64,000 bases of DNA from Lawsonibacter faecis (GTDB taxonomy: Bacteria > Bacillota > Clostridia > Oscillospirales > Oscillospiraceae): assembly GCF_014287675.1 (NCBI RefSeq), contig NZ_JACOPQ010000008.1, positions 62,001 through 126,000 of the forward strand, written 5' to 3'. Of the stretch, positions 52,796-61,893 are shown one piece after another. Each line of letters begins with the position of its first letter. Position 1 is the stretch's first letter. The position numbers were made by a program, and so were the translations under genes. The notes below the pieces were generated by a model, which saw nothing but the letters and a program-made list of their open reading frames with translations, made no database searches and was not told the DNA's origin.

Positions 52796-53563
52796 ATGGG
52801 TAAGTTGGACGGAAAGGTAGCGGTCGTGACAGGCGGCTGCCGGGGAATCGGTATGTACATCTCCCTGGACTGCGCCAGGGCGGGCGCAAAGGTCTGCGTG
52901 AACTACACCTCTGCCGGCAGCAGGGAAAAGGCCGACGCGGTGGTGGCGGAAATCGAAAAGGCCGGCGGGCATGCTTTCGCATATCGCGCGGATGTCACCG
53001 ACCCCGCACAGGTCCGGGCCATGTATGAGGAGACGGTGTCCAGATATGGCCAGCTGGATATTCTGGTCAATAACGCCGGCATCCTTCTCCAGGGACTCTT
53101 GATTGAGCAGGCCTATGAGGATATCCAGGAGATGCTGCGGGTCGACCTGTTCGGCTGCTTCGTTGCAATTAAGGAGGCCTTCCCCTATCTGGTGAAGGCC
53201 AAAAGCGGCCGGGTGATCAATATCGCCTCCCAGCTCGGCCAGAAGGGCGGACCGGAGCTGTCCGCCTACTCCGCTGCAAAGGGCGGCGTGATTGCCCTGA
53301 CGAAGGCCCTGGCCCTGGAGTTTGGGGCACTGGGTATGAAGACCAATATCCTGGTGAATGCCGTGGCCCCCGGACCGGTGGACTGCGGTGTGACGGAGCA
53401 TGTCTCAAAGGAGTGGCGGGCCGCCAAGGAGCTGACGCTGCCCCTGGGGCGCTACTGCGACGGCAGCGAGGTCTCTCCCGCCGTGGTATTCCTGGCCAGC
53501 GACGACGGCAGCGCCTTTATCGGGCAGACCATCAGCCCCAACTGCGGAGACACCATGCTGTGA
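52796..53563 (+). CDS. Short-chain dehydrogenase/reductase
   Basis: 255 residues; AGGAGG upstream. Cofactor site TGGCRGIG (about 13-20), NNAG, and catalytic S...Y...K (IASQLGQKGGPELSAYSAAK), a classical SDR of the FabG-like group. Its start VCVNYTSAGSREKAD suggests NADPH preference. In this operon it probably reduces or oxidises an intermediate of the ring-opening pathway, in place of the usual flavin dehydrogenase. Confidence 0.93.
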   Translation: MGKLDGKVAVVTGGCRGIGMYISLDCARAGAKVCVNYTSAGSREKADAVVAEIEKAGGHAFAYRADVTDPAQVRAMYEETVSRYGQLDILVNNAGILLQGLLIEQAYEDIQEMLRVDLFGCFVAIKEAFPYLVKAKSGRVINIASQLGQKGGPELSAYSAAKGGVIALTKALALEFGALGMKTNILVNAVAPGPVDCGVTEHVSKEWRAAKELTLPLGRYCDGSEVSPAVVFLASDDGSAFIGQTISPNCGDTML

Positions 53564-53644
53564 TATTAGCAGCATAAGACAGGAAGGCTCGCCCGCCGTA
53601 TGCGGCGGCGGACCGGATAAAACGAAAGGGATCGGAGGATGGGC

Positions 53645-54925
53645 ATGGAAAAAAACAACAAAACGGCTAACTCCAGCGATTTTGAGGTAACCGCAGTCCC
53701 TCAAAGCGGCAGAAAATCCCTGTGGACACTTGCGTTCATCTTCGCCGGCTGGGGTTTGAACTCTTCCGAGATTATCTCCGGGGGCACCATCGCGGCGCCG
53801 CTGGGCCTGACGAAGGGCGTCGTCGCGATTATCATTGCCACCGCGGTAAACTGTGCGCTGGCGGTTCTTCTGGCGGTTCCGGGCGCGAAAAAGGGCCTCG
53901 GCTTTGCCCTGATGACCCGGCATACCTACGGCAATATCGGTTCCAAAATCCCCTCTGTCGTCATTTCCGTCGTGCACTTCGGCTGGTACGGCATCCTGAC
54001 CGCGCTCCTGGCAAACGTGGCCATTCAGGTGATGCCGTCCCTGAACTTTAAAATCGTGGCAATCGTTGCCGGGCTGGCGATTGCGGTGGTGGCGGCGGTT
54101 GGAATCAAGGCCACGGCAATCATCGGCTATCTGGCGGTTCCGTGTGTGCTGATTGTCGGTCTGATCGGCGTCTTCAAGCTCACCGGCAGCGCGTCAACCT
54201 TTATGCCGGGCACAGGCGGCTCGACCATCCCCATGGGCATCTCCCAGGGCGTGGGCGCCTTCGCGGTGGGCTCTCTTCTGGCCTGTGATATCGCGCGTTT
54301 TTCACGGACGAAGGGTCAGGCGGCGCTGGGCGTCTGCATCGGTCTGTTTATCGGCCTGGGATTTGTGCGTGTTCTGGGCGCGATGAGCGTCCTGACCACC
54401 GGCCAGCCGGATATCGTCCTGGCGTTCGCGGCGCTGGGCATGGCGGGCGCCGCGTTCCTGTTCCTGTTTTTAAACATTGTCTCCACAACGGACAATATTT
54501 TGTACTCCACCGGCTTATCGCTTTCAAACATCTTTCGCTGGAACCGGGTATATTTGACGCTGATTGCAGGCGTTTTGGGCACCGTCGTGGCAGTTATGGG
54601 TCTGGACAAGTTCTTTGGAGCGTGGCTGAACTTCCTGGCCTCCATTATACCGCCCATGGGCGGCGTGGTAATCGCGGATTACTACTTTGTCAAGAGGAGG
54701 GACTTCTGCGAGCTCGAAGATATCAAACGTCCCTTCAACGTCTTCGCCCTAATCGCATGGGCCTGCGGCATCGCGGCGGCCATGCTGAACATCTGGTGTC
54801 CGGCTATCGACGGCCTGATCGCCTCCATCCTGGTGTACGTGATTCTGATGTATGCGGTGAAGAAAAGCAGGCCTGAGTATTACTGCAGGCTGACAAATAC
54901 TCAGGCGAAGATTTCTGCGCAGTAA
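53645..54925 (+). CDS. NCS1-family nucleobase/hydantoin permease
   Basis: 426 residues; the ATG at 53645 is six bases after GGAGG, while the ATG at 53639 is directly on it. About 12 membrane segments. SLWTLAFIFAGWGLNSSEIISGGTIA at the start, ALMTRHTYGNIGSKIPSVVISVVHFGWYG and the end PPMGGVVIADYYFVKRRDFCEL are typical of NCS1 transporters (CodB, allantoin and hydantoin permeases). It would bring the substrate of the neighbouring amidohydrolase into the cell. Confidence 0.93.
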   Translation: MEKNNKTANSSDFEVTAVPQSGRKSLWTLAFIFAGWGLNSSEIISGGTIAAPLGLTKGVVAIIIATAVNCALAVLLAVPGAKKGLGFALMTRHTYGNIGSKIPSVVISVVHFGWYGILTALLANVAIQVMPSLNFKIVAIVAGLAIAVVAAVGIKATAIIGYLAVPCVLIVGLIGVFKLTGSASTFMPGTGGSTIPMGISQGVGAFAVGSLLACDIARFSRTKGQAALGVCIGLFIGLGFVRVLGAMSVLTTGQPDIVLAFAALGMAGAAFLFLFLNIVSTTDNILYSTGLSLSNIFRWNRVYLTLIAGVLGTVVAVMGLDKFFGAWLNFLASIIPPMGGVVIADYYFVKRRDFCELEDIKRPFNVFALIAWACGIAAAMLNIWCPAIDGLIASILVYVILMYAVKKSRPEYYCRLTNTQAKISAQ

Positions 54926-54995
54926 AATGATGCAGAGAAGGGCGGCGGGCGCTCACCCTTCTCTGCGGCACTGCGGTAGAAAGGAGAGATCTGGT

Positions 54996-55832
54996 GTGCT
55001 CAACAGCGTGAAGGTTGCGGCGGCTCAATTTGACGTCCATATCCTCGACAAGGCATATAACCTGGACAAAATGGAGGAGATGTCCAGACGGGCCAAAATG
55101 CTGTACGGCGCCGATCTGGTGGCTTTTCCCGAGGCGTCGCTTGCGGGCTACTGCTTTGAAAGCCGGGAAGAGGCCCTGTCCGCCGCGGAGGCGTTCGACG
55201 GGCCCTCTGTCCGCCGGATGAGCCGCCTGAGCGGAGCACTGGGCATGACCATTGTCTTTGGGACGGCGGAAACAGCCGGGGACCGGCTCTATAATTCCGC
55301 CGTATGCTGCCTGCCCGACGGACAGGTGCGGTGCTACCGAAAGACTCATCTGCCTCTTTTGGGTCTGGATCGTTTTGCCGACCCGGGGGACGCGCTCTGT
55401 GTTGTAAATGCGCCCTTTGGCAAGCTGGGGCTGCTTGTCTGTTACGATCTGCGTTTCCCGGAGCCAATGAGGGAGGAGGCGCTGCGGGGAGCGGAGCTGG
55501 TGGTCCACATTACGAACCTCCCCCCTGCCGGGAATGCCTACCCCGACTTTTTTAGCCGGGCCAGAGCCTGTGAGAACCGGGTTTTCCTGTTGTCCTCAAA
55601 CCGCATCGGTACGGAACGGGGCTTTCAGTTTATCGGCCGTTCTCAGATCCTCGATCCCACGGGCGCCGTCCTGGCCGAACTGACGGACTGCGAGGGCATA
55701 ATTGCCGCGGATATCAACCTTCGGCAGGCCGGGGAAAAGGACATCATCGTAAGGCCGGGCGTGCATGAGATGCATCTGTTCCGTGATCGCCGGCCCGAGC
55801 TGTACGGGAACATCGGTGCAGCCATCCTGTAA
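54996..55832 (+). CDS. Carbon-nitrogen hydrolase (nitrilase superfamily amidase)
   Basis: 278 residues from a GTG at 54996 (AGGAG upstream; the frame opens at 54927). The Glu-Lys-Cys triad is complete: FPEASLAGY, YRKTHLPLLG and LVCYDLRFPEP. Such enzymes include N-carbamoyl amino acid amidohydrolases and beta-ureidopropionase, which act after hydantoinases, in agreement with this gene order. Confidence 0.92.
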   Translation: MLNSVKVAAAQFDVHILDKAYNLDKMEEMSRRAKMLYGADLVAFPEASLAGYCFESREEALSAAEAFDGPSVRRMSRLSGALGMTIVFGTAETAGDRLYNSAVCCLPDGQVRCYRKTHLPLLGLDRFADPGDALCVVNAPFGKLGLLVCYDLRFPEPMREEALRGAELVVHITNLPPAGNAYPDFFSRARACENRVFLLSSNRIGTERGFQFIGRSQILDPTGAVLAELTDCEGIIAADINLRQAGEKDIIVRPGVHEMHLFRDRRPELYGNIGAAIL

Positions 55833-55877
55833 ACAGCCTATGGCAGACATGACAGCCTCCGGGAATCGGCAGATTTT

Positions 55878-55919
55878 AAAATGGGGAGACCACAGCTTAA
55901 TGTGGTCTCCCCATTTTTT
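55878..55919 (+). terminator. Terminator of the amidohydrolase operon
   Basis: A 17-bp stem (AAAATGGGGAGACCACA, 55878-55894, with 55901-55917), loop GCTTAA, T6 at the end. Confidence 0.9.
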
Positions 55920-55999
55920 CTTCGCCGGCGGCGGCGTCATGTTTCTGCAAAAGGAGTGTTTGGCCCGACGCCTCCCCCTCCGCGTGAGCGCCCGCGCCC

Positions 56000-56323
56000 T
56001 CAGCCGTTGGCCGGGAAAAGCACCGGGAATGTGATGCTGCACACCAGCAGAATAACGGCAAAGAACATCGCAACGATCATCAGGATCGCCTCGGCGTCCA
56101 GGGCGATGCTGCTGATGCCCAGCCTTTTGGACATTGCTTTCAGGGGAAAGTGGGCAATAAAGCCCGCGGCGATCATGGCGATCCCCACATACAGGACGGC
56201 AGGCAGGCTGAAATTGAAGCCGATGGCTGTGGTCCTTGACATCACGGCGCCCACGGATTCCACTATCATGCCGAGCGCAATGACGGACATGACGATGATA
56301 CACGGCAGTTCCTTCTTCTTCAT
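56000..56323 (-). CDS. Small integral membrane protein next to the GH3-like gene
   Basis: 107 residues with three membrane segments (IIVMSVIALGMIVESVGAV, LPAVLYVGIAMIAAGFIAHF, AEAILMIVAMFFAVILLVCSITF). The start at 56323 is just after the GH3 stop, with GGAGG in the last GH3 codons, so the two are coupled. Probably an accessory or assembly partner of the GH3 protein; no family recognised. Confidence 0.7.
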   Translation of the reverse strand: MKKKELPCIIVMSVIALGMIVESVGAVMSRTTAIGFNFSLPAVLYVGIAMIAAGFIAHFPLKAMSKRLGISSIALDAEAILMIVAMFFAVILLVCSITFPVLFPANG

Positions 56324-56326
56324 CGC

Positions 56327-59170
56327 TTAAGCCTCCTTCTTCTTCATGTTCCTGACGGTCCTGCGGATATTGAGCGCCAGTCCCGCCAGAGCCCCGCCGA
56401 TGACCGCCACATTGGCCGCAACAAGCCACATCACCCAGGGAGGCGTGATATTCACGATGCGGGTGCTGTTGGAGATGCCGTTCATGCCGTTGGAGTTGGC
56501 TGTGACATACAGGATGTGATGAGCCGCCTCCCGCAGCTCATTCATCATGGTGGGGCTGCCGCGGACCTCGGTCTCGTCCAGAGTCTGGGCGCTCAGGAAC
56601 ATATCCGTACCGGCCCAGACCGCGGTGTCGTTGATATCGGCGCCGAAATTGCCCTGGGTGTCGGTGTTGATCATGCCCTCGAAGCCCCACTCACCCCGGA
56701 CGATGTTGTCCAGCAGGTTTCTGTGGTGGCCCACCCAGGTCATGCCGATGCAGTTCATGGAGAGCATCATGGTGTTGCAGCCGTAATCCCGGACCGCAAT
56801 CTCAAAGGGCCGCAGATAGATCTGTCTGGCCGCCTGTTCGTTGGAGAAGGTGTTGATTTTCACCCGGTTGGTCTCCTGGTCGTTGAGGGCGAAGTGCTTC
56901 AGATAGCAGTAGACACCCTTTCCGCCGGCGCCGGCCACCACCGTGCCGGCAAATACGCCGGAGAGGAGGCTGTCCTCGGAGTAGTACTCAAAGTTCCGGC
57001 CGGAGAATGCGGATCGGTGGATGTTGCAGGCCGGGGCATACCAGCCGGAGACCATGGTAAACAGGGAGTCCTCCCCCACCAGCTCGCCCTGGCGCCTGGC
57101 GAGGTCCTTGTTCCAGGTGGAGGCCAGCAGGACCTCCACGCCGTATCCGTAGCCCTTGGCGCCCACGCCCAGGCTTGCGGTGATTCCGGCGGGGCCGTCG
57201 CTGTCGGTGAGGGCGGGCTTCATGACGGAGCCGACGGCGGCGTTGCTGAAGTTTGCCGTCAGAAGTCCGGTCATCTCCTGGAAGGTCAGCTGGTCCAGCA
57301 GGGTCTCCCACAGGGGATGGCCGTACTCCAGGCCCCGCATATCCACCAGGGCCAGGCCGTTGGCGGCCCCCATGGCGGGCATCACGGCGTCCGGGTCGGA
57401 CTCGGGGTCGGGCACTGCGTTGTCGGTGAGCATCTGGTCGGTCACGGTCAGCTCATAGGTCCCGGTGGGAACGGTGCCCGCCCAGTCCTTCCGGGTCATG
57501 TAGACAAAGGCGGGGTCGTAGTTCTGGATGTTGATATCGCCCAGCTCGTTGATGATGGCGAAATCATCCTCGCCAACCGCGTAGGCCGCGGTATCCAGGG
57601 CGGCCTGGGTAATGCTGCCGGCCAGCGCCGCGCTGCCCTCTGCGGTCATGCCGTCGGCGGCGGTATACCCCTGGGCAGCCAGGATATTGTTCAGGGCGTC
57701 ATGGGCGCTCTTTCCAACGGCAAAGTAATAGTCGCCCGCGTCGACGACGTAGGTCCCCGCGCCGTTGGCGTCATAGGCGCGCATATACTCCTTGGGAACA
57801 GTCATCTCCACCGTCTCGGAGGCGCCGGGCTCCAGCATCCCCGTCTTGGAGAAGCCCGCCAGCTGAACCGCCTCTTTCTCGATATCGTTGTCCCGGTCAT
57901 ACTGGGTGTAGGGGGACTGCATATAGAGCTGCACCGCCTCCCTGCCCGCCGCGCCGCCGCTGTTGGTGACTTTCACGGAGACGGTCACGCTGTCCTCCGC
58001 CTCGGTCAGGCGGTAATCCGAGTAGTCAAAGGCGGTGTACGAAAGGCCATAGCCGAAGGGATAGGTGACGACGCTCTGATAGTCGTAATTCCCTGCGTTG
58101 GCGGCGCCCGTCACCACGTCGGCATACCGGGTTTCATAGTACCGGTAGCCCACATAGATGCCCTCCTGATAGACCACGTAGGTGCCGGTGGCGTCGCCGG
58201 AGCTCCAGCGCATATCGCCCTGGTTCTTTACCGCGGGGTCGTTCTCCAGCATGTCGTTCACCCAGGTGTCCACCAGGCGGCCGGAGGGGTTGACCGCGCC
58301 GTTCAGCAGGGCGGGGATGGCCTGCGCGCCCTCCTCGCCCGCGCCGCCGACCCAGAGGATGCCCAGATTCTCATAGCCCAGCACGCTCTCCAGCTCAATG
58401 GCCTGCATGGTGTTCAGCAGCAGGACCACCTGGCCGAAGCCGGCCTCCTCGCAGGCGAAGCGGATGAGGTCCAGCTCGTTCTGAGAGAGTTCCAGGAAGG
58501 ACTTGTCCGGGTCCTCCTCGGTGGTGGTGGGCATGTCGGTGCCCTCCGCACCGGGGCGGCTGACGACCACAATGCCGATATCGCCGTACCCGCTCACATC
58601 CCGCAGGCCCGCGGGCATGCTGCTCAGGGGCTGCTCGCCGATCCGCTTGTTGCCCAGTGAGCGGGTCCCGACGCCCGCGCCGTTGTTGTAATAGTCCCAC
58701 ATGGCGGGGTTCACGGCGTATCCGGCCTGCTCAAAAATCTCCTTCAGGTTCAGGGCGTTGACAGTGCTGATACCCCCTGATCCTCCGCCGCCGTACAAGA
58801 ATCCCATTTCATTGTTGTCTGCGCAGCCCGCGCCCAGCAGGGTCACGCCGCCGCCGGAGGCGATGGGCAGTCCGCCCTGCTTCAGCAGAACCGCGCCCTC
58901 CCCCTGTACCTGGAGCGCAAATTCCCGCTGGGCCGCCCGCAGGGCCCGCTGGTCGTAGTCAAACTCGGACTTATAGTACTGGGCGTCCACCGCCTCGCCG
59001 CCGGGCGCCTCCTCCACCTTGTAGGTGATCTGACCCAGATTGTTGGAGATCACCAGATAGAAGGCGCCGGCCACCGCGTCGCCCGCCGCCATGATGACCA
59101 CCAGCAGGATGCAGGCGATGCTGATGACGATGTGCTTGGCCAGGTTGACGCGCTTTGCTGTTTTGCTCAT
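56327..59170 (-). CDS. Membrane-anchored, domain-permuted glycoside hydrolase family 3 protein
   Basis: 947 residues. N-terminal membrane segment (about 12-40), then a GH3_C-type domain and a fibronectin-III-like domain (VTYPFGYGLSYTAFDYSDYRLT, VTVSVKVTNSGGAAGREAVQLYM, DAGDYYFAVG), and only then the TIM-barrel domain: TDSDGPAGI, GWYAPACNIHRSAFSGRNFEYYSEDS, YLKHFALNDQETNR, and the putative nucleophile Asp in GMINTDTQGNF. In ordinary GH3 enzymes the barrel comes first. A second membrane segment (MWLVAANVAVIGGALAGLALN) closes the protein. Beta-glycosidase activity at the cell surface is inferred. Confidence 0.88.
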   Translation of the reverse strand: MSKTAKRVNLAKHIVISIACILLVVIMAAGDAVAGAFYLVISNNLGQITYKVEEAPGGEAVDAQYYKSEFDYDQRALRAAQREFALQVQGEGAVLLKQGGLPIASGGGVTLLGAGCADNNEMGFLYGGGGSGGISTVNALNLKEIFEQAGYAVNPAMWDYYNNGAGVGTRSLGNKRIGEQPLSSMPAGLRDVSGYGDIGIVVVSRPGAEGTDMPTTTEEDPDKSFLELSQNELDLIRFACEEAGFGQVVLLLNTMQAIELESVLGYENLGILWVGGAGEEGAQAIPALLNGAVNPSGRLVDTWVNDMLENDPAVKNQGDMRWSSGDATGTYVVYQEGIYVGYRYYETRYADVVTGAANAGNYDYQSVVTYPFGYGLSYTAFDYSDYRLTEAEDSVTVSVKVTNSGGAAGREAVQLYMQSPYTQYDRDNDIEKEAVQLAGFSKTGMLEPGASETVEMTVPKEYMRAYDANGAGTYVVDAGDYYFAVGKSAHDALNNILAAQGYTAADGMTAEGSAALAGSITQAALDTAAYAVGEDDFAIINELGDINIQNYDPAFVYMTRKDWAGTVPTGTYELTVTDQMLTDNAVPDPESDPDAVMPAMGAANGLALVDMRGLEYGHPLWETLLDQLTFQEMTGLLTANFSNAAVGSVMKPALTDSDGPAGITASLGVGAKGYGYGVEVLLASTWNKDLARRQGELVGEDSLFTMVSGWYAPACNIHRSAFSGRNFEYYSEDSLLSGVFAGTVVAGAGGKGVYCYLKHFALNDQETNRVKINTFSNEQAARQIYLRPFEIAVRDYGCNTMMLSMNCIGMTWVGHHRNLLDNIVRGEWGFEGMINTDTQGNFGADINDTAVWAGTDMFLSAQTLDETEVRGSPTMMNELREAAHHILYVTANSNGMNGISNSTRIVNITPPWVMWLVAANVAVIGGALAGLALNIRRTVRNMKKKEA

Positions 59171-59182
59171 ATTGTCTCCTCC

Positions 59183-60322
59183 TTACGCTTCCGGGTTATA
59201 GACGCCCTGCGCCAGGCTGTATTTGCCGTTGCATACCGACCAGGTGAGGCTGTAGTCGCCGGTAACCGGGTCGTACGCGGTGGCGCACTCGGGCAGGAAG
59301 TTCAGTGAGCCGTCGTCCATCACATAGTAGCAGACGTCGGGCAGGCTCTTATAGTCGTCGGGGTTGTTGCCCCGGCTCAGGCCGCTGACCAATTCCTCCA
59401 GATTCGGCAGGTCTTTCACGCTGATGTCATAACGTCCAGTCTCCGCATCATAGGTACAGCCAGACTTGTAGGGCTCGTTCAGCGGGATGGCGCTCTCTTT
59501 AGAGATGGGGAGATCAAAACACACTGGGTCCGCCGCTGTGAGATAGCAAAATTGACGCTCATTAGATGTCGAACCATCATCTACTTTATTAAAGCCGCAG
59601 TATCTGCCCTGTCCATCGGCCTCGTTGCCTTCAAAAGCCAAATTATACGAAGTGTCGGGGGCAAAATGGAAAAGGTATTGGTCGGCAGATTCGTCGTAGT
59701 CCCAGGTTCCGGAGCGAGAGCCGGTATATTTGCTGGTGCTGCTTGTGGTAAATGTGCCGTCCTCACCGCACACCAGGGTAACCGTTCCGCTGCCGACACC
59801 CCCTACCGTGCCGGTGAAGGTGGGCGGCGTGCGGCCCAGGCCCTCGCCGTCATACTCGGCCGCAAACGCCTCGTCCTGACAGGTAAACGCAATCCGTGCG
59901 CTGCCCAGGGAGCCCGCGTCCAGCGTGTACTTGAAGGTGAACGCGTTGTCCTCCGGCTGGAACCGGGTATACACAAAGGCGGAGGAGGCGTCCTCGAAGT
60001 AGAGCTTGTAGCCCTTGCCCTCCACGAAAACGTAGTGCCCCTCAATCAGAATCTGAGGGAACTCCACCACCCGGAGCTCAAGGGAGCAGGCCTCGTCCCT
60101 GAGCCCGCAGATACTGACGTTCATGGTCCTTCCTCCCTCAAAGTCAGAGGAAGCGCCCGTGAACACAAATTCGTACTCGGAATTATCCGCCGCTTGCGCA
60201 GTGGTGGGCGTGGGGGCGGAAACGCCGCCGACCGGCTCCTGGGAGGTACAGCCGCCCAAAACCAGGGTCAGTGCCAGAGACAGCGCCAATGCGATGGTTC
60301 TCACATAATGTTTGGACCTCAT
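59183..60322 (-). CDS. Putative lipoprotein with beta-rich ectodomain
   Basis: 379 residues. Lipobox LGGC at about 22-25 after a basic start; linker; two beta-rich parts, the first (FVFTGASSDFEGGRTMNVSICGL) and a middle FTGTVGGVGSGTVTLVCGEDGTFTTSSTSKYTGSRSGTWDYDESADQYLFHF, which resembles lipocalin-like assay domains. Located 12 bases upstream of the GH3-like gene, likely the first gene of that unit. Could present substrate to the enzyme; function unknown. Confidence 0.8.
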   Translation of the reverse strand: MRSKHYVRTIALALSLALTLVLGGCTSQEPVGGVSAPTPTTAQAADNSEYEFVFTGASSDFEGGRTMNVSICGLRDEACSLELRVVEFPQILIEGHYVFVEGKGYKLYFEDASSAFVYTRFQPEDNAFTFKYTLDAGSLGSARIAFTCQDEAFAAEYDGEGLGRTPPTFTGTVGGVGSGTVTLVCGEDGTFTTSSTSKYTGSRSGTWDYDESADQYLFHFAPDTSYNLAFEGNEADGQGRYCGFNKVDDGSTSNERQFCYLTAADPVCFDLPISKESAIPLNEPYKSGCTYDAETGRYDISVKDLPNLEELVSGLSRGNNPDDYKSLPDVCYYVMDDGSLNFLPECATAYDPVTGDYSLTWSVCNGKYSLAQGVYNPEA

Positions 60323-60530
60323 AAATATCCTCCTTGCTTTTTTGAATCTGCGGTTTTCAGGCTGAGACGCCGTCGGTCCCCCTCTCCCCTCGTGTGGCTT
60401 CAGGTTTCGTCCTGAGTGGCTCCATTATAGCGTGCCCGGGCCCGCTCGCCGCTTTTTTTGCTTATTTCATCTGAAACTGCGGCAGTCTATCAATCTATGC
60501 AAAAAAACAGCCAAATTACGCAATGCCAGA

Positions 60531-60571
60531 GCATAAAAAAGCTTCCGCCGATGGCGGAAGCTTTTTTATGC
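60531..60571. terminator. Bidirectional terminator after the histidine kinase gene
   Basis: A 19-bp stem (GCATAAAAAAGCTTCCGCC, 60531-60549, with 60553-60571), loop GAT. Confidence 0.9.
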
Positions 60572-60578
60572 GCGGCCC

Positions 60579-61892
60579 CTATGCGGCCTGTGTGTGATTG
60601 GATAAAAACATGATATTCAGAGAAAAGCGGCCCTCCGACTGGGAGATTTCCATCGTTCCGCCGTATTTCTCTACGATATAGCGGATGCTTTTGACGCCGA
60701 AGCCGTGGCGCTCCGCGTCCTCCTTGGTGGTAAGGGGGAGGCCGTCCCGGAATGCGGCGGCGCGGGCGCAGGAGTTTTCCAGGCTGATACTGGTGAGGTT
60801 GCCGCGCCGTGCGATGTTGAGGCAGATGACCCGGCCGGTGCTCAGTGGGACCTGCTGGGCGGCCTCGATGGCGTTGTCCAGCGCGTTGCCGAACAGCGTA
60901 TAAATGTCCAGCGCACTGATGCCGCTCAGGCCGCCGGCGTCCGCCAGCACAGTCAGGGCAATATCCTTCTGCACGCAAAGAGTCTGCTTTTCGGCCAGCA
61001 GCACGTCCAACGTGTCGTTTCCGGTCTTGTAGAGCCGCTCAAAGGTGTGGACGGTCTCCTCCAACTCCCGGATATAGTCCTCCCGCTGATCCTCCGGCGC
61101 CAGGCGCAGGGCCGCAATCTGGTGCTTGAGGTCATGGCATTTGCGGTCCAGGCTCTCCGCGTTCTCCATGGCCGCCCGGTGCTTAGATTCCGACTCCGCG
61201 ATGATCCGCTCCAGCATATAGGCCTCTGACCGGAGCTGAGCCCGTGAGAATACGCCGTACAAAATCATCAGGAGAAAGAGGCTGGCGGCAATGTCGTAAA
61301 AATAAATAGCCAGATTTAAATAATCGTTCGTCGACGTGTAGTTGTAAAGAAAATTGATCATAAGCTGCGCAAATACGGAGAAGATCAGCAGGAACCTGTC
61401 GCCTGTCAGCGTCCTCCGTTTCTCAAAGTATCGAGCGAGTCCGAAATAGGTGGCCAGCATCATCCCATCCGCGAGGAAAAAGCGGATGACGTTTGCAATA
61501 TGTATCTCATACTCCCATTCAAAGACCATACAGAGCAGCAGCATGATGCTGGACCAGATATGCTGCATGGTGTGGGCGACAATGCCCACAAACAGCGTCT
61601 CATTCCATCGGATTTCAAATCCCACGCACAAAATCAGCATGGACAGCAGCCACATAAAGAAAAAGCCAAACGTCACATTGCCGAAAAACACGAAACCCGG
61701 GAGGCTGTGAAAATCCGGTATCATGCGCGGAATTACCACATAGGCGGCAGACAGCAGGAGAAACAGAGGGAACCACCGTTTTCTCAGGCGGAAGCAGCGG
61801 ATACAGAACAAGACCTCACACGCCAATATGAAGGTCTCAAAAAATCCCCAGCACTGCACAATGAGCGCCCAAACCTCTCGCACAGCCGTCAC
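60579..61892 (-). CDS. AgrC/GHKL-type sensor histidine kinase
   Basis: 437 residues, GTG start one base after the regulator's stop. About six membrane segments to residue ~215, a dimerisation helix with SLDRKCHDLKHQIAALR (the phospho-His candidate), then a GHKL ATPase with LFGNALDNAIEAAQQVP (N box) and HGFGVKSIRYIVEKYGGTMEI (G box). Members of this group sense peptides or cell-envelope cues. Paired with the LytTR regulator. Confidence 0.93.
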   Translation of the reverse strand: MTAVREVWALIVQCWGFFETFILACEVLFCIRCFRLRKRWFPLFLLLSAAYVVIPRMIPDFHSLPGFVFFGNVTFGFFFMWLLSMLILCVGFEIRWNETLFVGIVAHTMQHIWSSIMLLLCMVFEWEYEIHIANVIRFFLADGMMLATYFGLARYFEKRRTLTGDRFLLIFSVFAQLMINFLYNYTSTNDYLNLAIYFYDIAASLFLLMILYGVFSRAQLRSEAYMLERIIAESESKHRAAMENAESLDRKCHDLKHQIAALRLAPEDQREDYIRELEETVHTFERLYKTGNDTLDVLLAEKQTLCVQKDIALTVLADAGGLSGISALDIYTLFGNALDNAIEAAQQVPLSTGRVICLNIARRGNLTSISLENSCARAAAFRDGLPLTTKEDAERHGFGVKSIRYIVEKYGGTMEISQSEGRFSLNIMFLSNHTQAA

Positions 61893-61893
61893 C

